Origin: DATAQC01 sp038232455
GTDB taxonomy: Bacteria; Actinomycetota; Acidimicrobiia; Acidimicrobiales; AC-14
Assembly (NCBI GenBank): GCA_038232455.1
Contig: JBBSHU010000101.1
Location: forward strand, 1-10,222
Direction: 5' to 3'
Length of the DNA: 10,222 bases
Shown: in pieces, positions 7,108-10,222 of the stretch
Numbering within the stretch: the stretch's first letter is position 1
Layout: every line of letters begins with the position of its first letter
Program-made: the position numbers and the translations under genes
The notes under the pieces: model-generated
Database searches by the model: none
Told to the model about the DNA's origin: nothing
Seen by the model: only the letters and a program-made list of their open reading frames with translations

Positions 7108-7173
7108 GACGACCCCGAGCGGCCCCGCTGGGTCCGCACCGTTCGTGGCGTCGGATACCGCTTGGAGCCCTGA
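7108..7173 (+). pseudogene. OmpR/PhoB-family response regulator, C-terminal tip only
   Basis: The frame reads DDPERPRWVRTVRGVGYRLE plus a final Pro and TGA. This is the hallmark last beta-hairpin and wing of OmpR-family winged-helix response regulators (the RTVRGxGYxL motif). A stop codon lies directly upstream in this frame. In another frame the preceding bases read RSDL, the expected continuation of an RSKLGDD-like segment, so a frameshift probably sits at 7107. The receiver domain and most of the DNA-binding domain are absent, and the catalase remnant ends only 40 bp upstream. It is too short to function. Confidence 0.72.
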
Positions 7174-7204
7174 CCGGCCCCGCCGGCGGCCCACAACGCC
7201 GGTA

Positions 7205-7512
7205 ATGATCGCTGACGCCGCCGCCGATGGTCGCGCCAGAATCGACGGCCATGACGAGAAGGCGGTGTGGAGGGACGCCCTGGCCGCCATGCCCGACATT
7301 CGCCACGATTTTCAGGAGGTCGTGGTGGATGGCGACGTCGATATGGCCCGCGTCGTCGTCACGGCACGTTGACAACGAGCTCGCTGGCGTCGACGGCACT
7401 GAGCGCAGCTTTCGGATCGACCAGGCCGTCATCACCCACCTCCGCGACGGCAAGGTGGCCGAGGGAGATAGCAGACATCGCAGCCCTGCTTGCCCAAGTT
7501 GCCAAGGAGTGA
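7205..7512 (+). pseudogene. SnoaL-like / NTF2-fold protein, frameshifted remnant
   Basis: Three frames in succession give a SnoaL-type (NTF2-superfamily, polyketide-cyclase-like) C-terminal half: VWRDALAAMPDIRHDFQEVV and VDGDVDMARVVVTAR in the first; HVDNELAGVDGTERSFRIDQ and AVITHLRDGKVAE in the second; EIADIAALLAQVAKE and TGA in the third. The breaks are near 7365 and 7464. The second removes the Trp codon expected in the conserved (A/V)ExWEIAD motif and fits a two-base loss. The ATG at 7205 could be the original start, but the first 20 residues do not look like the family, so the N-terminus may be damaged too. Without the breaks the piece would be about 100 residues, slightly short for the fold. 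Confidence 0.68.
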
Positions 7513-7576
7513 CGCCGGCAGTCTCCCCGAGTCCGACCCGGGGCGCGTTCGGGGCGCACTGATGTGTGCTGCCCAT

Positions 7577-7608
7577 TAGGGTGCGCGCGACCCTGAGCGA
7601 CGGAAGGA
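7577..7608 (+). promoter_or_regulatory. Promoter -10 (TAGGGT) and ribosome binding site of the VOC gene
   Basis: TAGGGT at 7577-7582 fits the actinobacterial TANNNT -10 pattern, giving a start near 7589. GGAAGGA at 7602-7608 is a good Shine-Dalgarno, 6 nt before the ATG at 7615. I see no clear -35 box. The ribosome binding site is firm; the -10 call is moderate. Confidence 0.5.
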
Positions 7609-7614
7609 ACGGCC

Positions 7615-8475
7615 ATGCCCGAGCGAGAGGGATACATCCCCGGCGTGCCTTGCTGGGTCGACACCAGCCAGCCCGACCCAGAGGCCGCCCTCCCCTTCTA
7701 CGGCGGCCTGTTCGGATGGGAGTTCGAGGACATGATGCCCGGAGGGCCGGAGGGCCGGTATTCCATGGGCCGTATTCGCGGCGGCGACGTGGCGGCGGTC
7801 GGGTCGATCCCCCCCGGTGCGCCGGCGATGGCGATGTGGAACACCTACGTCTGGGTCAACAGCGCCGACGAGACGGCGGCAAAGGCTCGCGATGCGGGCG
7901 GCACGGTGGCGATGGAGCCCTTCGACATCATGGACTCGGGGCGGATGGCGGTCCTCACCGATCCCGAAGGAGCCGCGTTCTGTGTCTGGCAAGCGAAGAG
8001 CCACAAAGGTGCCAAGGTCGTCAACGAGCACGGCTCGCTGAACTTCAACGGCCTCGCCACGCGGGACCCCGAAGGCGCCAAGGCGTTCTATGGCGCCGTC
8101 TTCGGTTGGGAGACCCTGGCATTGGGTGCGGGTTCGATGTGGACGCTGCCCGGCTACGGCGACCACCTCGAGGAGGCCAGCCCGGGCCTTCGCGCGCAGA
8201 TGGCGGCGATGGGCGCCCCCGACGGCTTCATCGACGTCGTCGCTGCGCTCAATTCGATCGCCGACGACGACTCCGACACGCCGGCGCATTGGAGCGTCAC
8301 CTTCGCCGTCGACGACGCCGACGCCACGGCGGAGAAGGCGGGCGAGCTCGGCGGCGAGATCGTCGCCGGCCCGTTCGATGCCCCGTGGACCAGGATGGCG
8401 GTGATCAAGGACCCCCAGGGGGCGACCTTCGTCGCCAGCCAGTTCGTCCTCGAGAACAAGGACCTCGAGGCGTAG
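7615..8475 (+). CDS. Two-domain VOC-superfamily protein (glyoxalase/bleomycin-resistance fold), CFP30B-like
   Basis: A 286-residue protein of two tandem VOC domains, about residues 8-127 and 140-277. Each contains the paired signature FYGxLFGWE / FYGAVFGWE (28-36, 158-166) and a late strand DPEGAAFCVWQ / DPQGATFVASQ. The opening GVPCWVDTSQPDPEAA and overall layout resemble the mycobacterial CFP30B/Rv0577 group. VOC proteins usually bind a divalent metal and act on small molecules, as glyoxalases, dioxygenases or binding proteins; the substrate here is unknown. The canonical metal-binding His/Glu set is not obvious, as is true of CFP30B-like proteins. The gene is intact, with its own promoter-like box and ribosome binding site. 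It is followed within 50 bp by the tandem-repeat orphan, which has separate signals starting just after the VOC stop codon. Confidence 0.92.
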   Translation: MPEREGYIPGVPCWVDTSQPDPEAALPFYGGLFGWEFEDMMPGGPEGRYSMGRIRGGDVAAVGSIPPGAPAMAMWNTYVWVNSADETAAKARDAGGTVAMEPFDIMDSGRMAVLTDPEGAAFCVWQAKSHKGAKVVNEHGSLNFNGLATRDPEGAKAFYGAVFGWETLALGAGSMWTLPGYGDHLEEASPGLRAQMAAMGAPDGFIDVVAALNSIADDDSDTPAHWSVTFAVDDADATAEKAGELGGEIVAGPFDAPWTRMAVIKDPQGATFVASQFVLENKDLEA

Positions 8476-8484
8476 CCGGGCGAG

Positions 8485-8514
8485 TAGGTTTCGCAGCCGT
8501 GAATGTTGTGGAGG
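8485..8514 (+). promoter_or_regulatory. -10 box TAGGTT and ribosome binding site GGAGG of the tandem-repeat gene
   Basis: TAGGTT at 8485-8490 fits TANNNT. GGAGG at 8510-8514 is 9 nt upstream of the GTG at 8524. It overlaps the region after the alternative ATG at 8503, so GTG 8524 is the better start. Any -35 would lie in the last codons of the VOC gene and is not convincing. Confidence 0.5.
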
Positions 8515-8523
8515 ACACGCCGG

Positions 8524-9024
8524 GTGGCTGAGGAACCCACGCAGTTCAGTGTGCTGCTGGCCGGCTACGGCACCACCACACTCGGTGAATGTGTAGATGT
8601 CGAGTCCGTGTTTGCGCTCCTCAAGGTCCGCGCCGAGGACGGGAGCCCGGCATGGCTGGTCCGCAGCGGTGGCGCCCCTTTGATGGCGGAGGAGCTGCTG
8701 GGGGTTCTCGACGGACTCATTACCTCCATGCGCCTGAGGCTGGCCATGGCATGGAAAGGCCAATCACCACCTCCGAGCACGGCCGGGCCCTTGGCACCCA
8801 TGCAGTTCAGCGAGCTGCTCGCCGGCCTGGAGACATTGGGCGTCGGTAACGAGTACGTGATCGAGTCAGTGTTCGCTGTCATCAAGGCCCGACGAATCGA
8901 CGGTACGCCGGCGTGGTTTGCGCGATCTTCAGAATTGAAGCTGAATCCCGAAGAGCGACTGGGCGCCCTCGAGGGATATGCAGATACCGTCCGACAGGGC
9001 CTGGCTGGCAACTGGAAGTGGTGA
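8524..9024 (+). CDS. Unrecognised protein with two tandem 75-residue repeats
   Basis: A 166-residue soluble protein I do not recognise. It consists of repeat 1 (residues 5-79), a Pro/Ser/Ala-rich linker (QSPPPSTAGPLA, 80-91) and repeat 2 (92-166). The repeats align without gaps and share 36 of 75 residues by hand count. Shared blocks are P-x-QFS-x-LLAG at the start, ESVFA--K in the middle, DG-PAW--RS, then EE-LG-L-G and a closing WK. The even conservation over the whole unit suggests a complete small alpha/beta domain, with a buried Trp in the PAW turn. There is no signal peptide, membrane segment or cysteine pair. The start is the GTG preceded by GGAGG; starting at ATG 8503 would add seven residues and bury the ribosome binding site. 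It follows the VOC gene by 48 bp and ends in a hairpin. Confidence 0.78.
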   Translation: MAEEPTQFSVLLAGYGTTTLGECVDVESVFALLKVRAEDGSPAWLVRSGGAPLMAEELLGVLDGLITSMRLRLAMAWKGQSPPPSTAGPLAPMQFSELLAGLETLGVGNEYVIESVFAVIKARRIDGTPAWFARSSELKLNPEERLGALEGYADTVRQGLAGNWKW

Positions 9025-9039
9025 CCTGCTGTCAGGTCA
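9022..9039 (+). terminator. Stem-loop at the stop codon of the tandem-repeat gene
   Basis: TGACCTG-CTGT-CAGGTCA is a perfect 7-bp inverted repeat with a 4-nt loop, and its first three bases are the TGA stop codon. There is no U-tract after it, so it is either an actinobacterial-type terminator or simply an RNA 3'-end structure. It is also the first of the hairpins in the following gap. Confidence 0.4.
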
Positions 9040-9253
9040 TGACCCGGGAGGGGTGCCGTTGTTCGTGATCTGAGAGGTGCGGCGCCCCAACCGGTTTCGA
9101 CTGGAACCAGGTGTGGACGTGGCTCGAAGGAGTGGAGCACATCCGTCCACGGCTCGAACCGGGCCTAATCGGGGTCGATTCCCCCGCATGGAGCCGTCGG
9201 GACCCGTGGGAGATCACTCCGTTGGTTGATTGAAACGGGGGGGATGGGACGCG
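9040..9253. other. Gene-free stretch with five more consecutive stem-loops; possible structured RNA
   Basis: No supportable gene lies here. Predicted stems, read on the plus strand: GGGGTGCCG 9050-9058 with CGGCGCCCC 9080-9088 (one G-U); CCGGT-TTCG-ACTGG 9091-9104 (UUCG loop, one G-U); GTGGACG 9113-9119 with CGTCCAC 9144-9150, enclosing GCTC/GAGC with loop GAAGGAGTG; GGCTCG-AAC-CGGGCC 9151-9165 (one G-U); CGGGG-TCGATTC-CCCCG 9170-9186, which resembles a T-arm. Together with the stop-codon hairpin, six stems follow almost end to end. High GC makes chance stems common, so an RNA gene or 5' leader for the HTH gene is only a hypothesis. Confidence 0.35.
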
Positions 9254-9685
9254 ATGACCCCCGGCACGTCGTCATTGAGGTCACCCGACCTCACCAGATC
9301 TCACGCGAGGAGCGACAACACCCATGACTTCCATGCTGACCTCGATGGCCTCCGGGCTGTCCTGCTCGAACTGACGCCCGCCCAGCAGCTCGCTGTCGAG
9401 GCCTTGGCAGGTGGAGGGACGCAACAGAAAGCCGCTGAGGCGGCTGGGGTGACCCGTGAGACGGTGACCCGTTGGGCGGGCCACCTCCCAGCGTTCAGAG
9501 CCACCCTCAACCTCTACCGCACCACCATCGTGACCGAGCAGATCGACACCGCTCGTCGCATCCGCGGCAAGGCTCTCGGCGCTATTGAGACGGCACTCGA
9601 CGAAGGGAGGATCGACCCGCCCGCCCTGCTCCGGGTGGTAACCGACGCTACCGGCTCGATCGGCCACGATGTGGTCGATCGGTAA
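9254..9685 (+). CDS. Helix-turn-helix protein, phage small-terminase-like
   Basis: A 143-residue protein. Residues 1-30 are Ser/Thr/Asp/His-rich and probably disordered. Residues 40-75 form a helix-turn-helix (LTPAQQLAVEALAGGGTQQK, then AAEAAGVTRETVTRWAGHLP), and FRATLNLYR follows at 81-89. This layout, with 'T...A..AGVTRETVTRW' followed by 'FRATLNLYR', is common in phage small-terminase-like and related HTH proteins. A long helical C-terminus (TEQIDTARRIRGKALGAIET, LLRVVTDAT) could mediate oligomerisation. No large terminase, integrase or other phage gene is visible, so it may be a relic or a domesticated regulator. The ATG at 9254 is chosen; a TTG at 9230 in the same frame would add eight residues. 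It converges on the YVTN protein, with stop codons 9 bp apart. Confidence 0.7.
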   Translation: MTPGTSSLRSPDLTRSHARSDNTHDFHADLDGLRAVLLELTPAQQLAVEALAGGGTQQKAAEAAGVTRETVTRWAGHLPAFRATLNLYRTTIVTEQIDTARRIRGKALGAIETALDEGRIDPPALLRVVTDATGSIGHDVVDR

Positions 9686-9694
9686 CGGGCCACG

Positions 9695-10222
9695 CTACGG
9701 GAACTGGACCGGGACCTGGCAGTGGTAGCGCACGAGCAACACCTCGACGAGCGCCCGGATCTGCGGATTCGGGCTCGGCCGGAGACTGAGCAGCCGCTGG
9801 CAAAGACGCTTGTGCGCCACCGGCCGGGTGGTGGTGGTCGTCGACGGCCTTGTGGTCGTAGTGGTGGTGGGCGCCACCGTGGTCGACGTGGAGGTGGTGC
9901 TGGGCGCCACCGTGGTCGACGTGGAGGTGGTGGTGGGGGTCGGGGGCACGGCAACAGTCACGTCGGCAACCGCCACGCCCGGGGGACTGGTGCCCACGGC
10001 CACGGTGGCCACCACCGTGTTGGTGGCGGTGTCGATCACCGACACGATGTCCGAGCCCTGGTTGGTCACGTAGGCCCGGGTGCCGGCGGGGTTGACGGCC
10101 ACGCCCAAGGGATAGGTGCCCACGGCCACGGTGGCCACCACCGTGTTGGTGGCGGTGTCGATCACCGACACGATGTTCGAGAAGACGTTGGCCACGTAGG
10201 CCCGGGTGCCGGCGGGGCTGAC
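9695..10222 (-). CDS. YVTN beta-propeller repeat protein, C-terminal part (5' end outside window)
   Basis: 175 C-terminal residues are visible. Two 42-residue YVTN-type propeller blades (residues 1-42 and 43-84) contain PAGTRAYV-N, IVSVIDTATNTVVATVAVGT and P-GVAV. After them come a hinge (DVTVAVPPTP), a Thr/Ser/Pro-rich stalk with repeated STTSTSTTVAP and TTTTTTRP units, and a 41-residue basic and hydrophobic tail with two cysteines (CQRLLSLRPSPNPQIRALVE, then YHCQVPVQFP). YVTN proteins are usually secreted or cell-surface propellers; the Thr-rich stalk fits an exported protein. No LPXTG motif or C-terminal membrane anchor is present, so attachment is unclear. The number of blades upstream is unknown. 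The blades are about 90% identical in DNA, a sign of recent repeat duplication or homogenisation. Confidence 0.85.
   Translation of the reverse strand, partial: VSPAGTRAYVANVFSNIVSVIDTATNTVVATVAVGTYPLGVAVNPAGTRAYVTNQGSDIVSVIDTATNTVVATVAVGTSPPGVAVADVTVAVPPTPTTTSTSTTVAPSTTSTSTTVAPTTTTTTRPSTTTTTRPVAHKRLCQRLLSLRPSPNPQIRALVEVLLVRYHCQVPVQFP
9868..9933. repeat. Two 33-bp direct repeats in the Thr-rich stalk
   Basis: Copies 9868-9900 and 9901-9933 are identical except for the last base. They encode an 11-residue STTSTSTTVAP-type unit. The lack of drift, even at third positions, points to recent slippage. Confidence 0.85.
9971..10222. repeat. Two 126-bp direct repeats encoding YVTN blades
   Basis: Units 9971-10096 and 10097-10222 differ at about 13 positions by hand count. 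They share an uninterrupted 62-bp identical block (9989-10050 and 10115-10176). The array continues outside the window. Such arrays often misassemble in short-read genomes. Confidence 0.88.

Noticed and set aside
9077..9088. GTGCG as a group II intron 5' end
   Set aside because: No domain V hairpin and no intron reverse transcriptase are present in the window.
9150..9195. Possible tRNA with T-arm at 9170-9186
   Set aside because: No matching anticodon arm, D-arm or acceptor complement can be placed upstream, and the loop lacks the TTC start of a T-loop.
9221..9236. GTTGATTGAAAC-like string resembling the end of a CRISPR repeat
   Set aside because: It occurs once only. There is no second copy, no spacer periodicity and no cas genes.

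Overview
The window looks like chromosome of a high-GC actinobacterium. The evidence is strong GC bias at third codon positions, many GTG starts, short or absent leaders, and proteins of actinobacterial flavour: a CFP30B-like double VOC protein, a PadR-linked membrane protein and an actinobacterial-type YjbR protein. The class cannot be fixed from sequence alone. I see no rRNA, no convincing tRNA, no CRISPR array and no insertion sequence.

Layout. (1) 1-3440 is ordinary housekeeping-like sequence: the C-terminal end of a PfkB sugar kinase (+), a FrnE-type DsbA oxidoreductase (-) converging on it with overlap, a small acidic protein (-), a PYROXD2-like FAD oxidoreductase (+) divergent from it, and a TfoX N-terminal-domain protein (+) with a leaderless-looking start. 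(2) 3466-4937 is a leftward cluster: a PadR repressor, a four-helix membrane protein coupled to it by an ATGA overlap, then a YjbR/MmcQ protein. Its promoter overlaps a perfect palindrome and the PadR start codon. (3) 4938-7560 is a gene graveyard: a frameshifted N-terminal piece of a SAM methyltransferase (-), one intact DHFR/RibD-like reductase (-), a 5'-truncated catalase with at least four indels (+), the last 22 residues of an OmpR-family response regulator (+), and a frameshifted SnoaL-like protein (+). (4) 7577-9024 holds an intact two-domain VOC protein followed by an unrecognised 166-residue protein made of two ungapped 75-residue repeats. (5) 9022-9253 is a gene-free stretch with six consecutive predicted hairpins. 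(6) 9254-10222 holds a small helix-turn-helix protein resembling phage small-terminase HTH proteins, converging on the 3' end of a YVTN beta-propeller protein with a Thr-rich tail that runs off the window.

The PadR/membrane/YjbR group is the only likely operon; the other genes look like independent units. I do not see a convincing multi-gene novel system. The items most worth a second look are the tandem-repeat orphan protein, the hairpin-dense intergenic region beside the HTH gene, the PadR promoter palindrome, and the concentration of decayed genes around an intact reductase.
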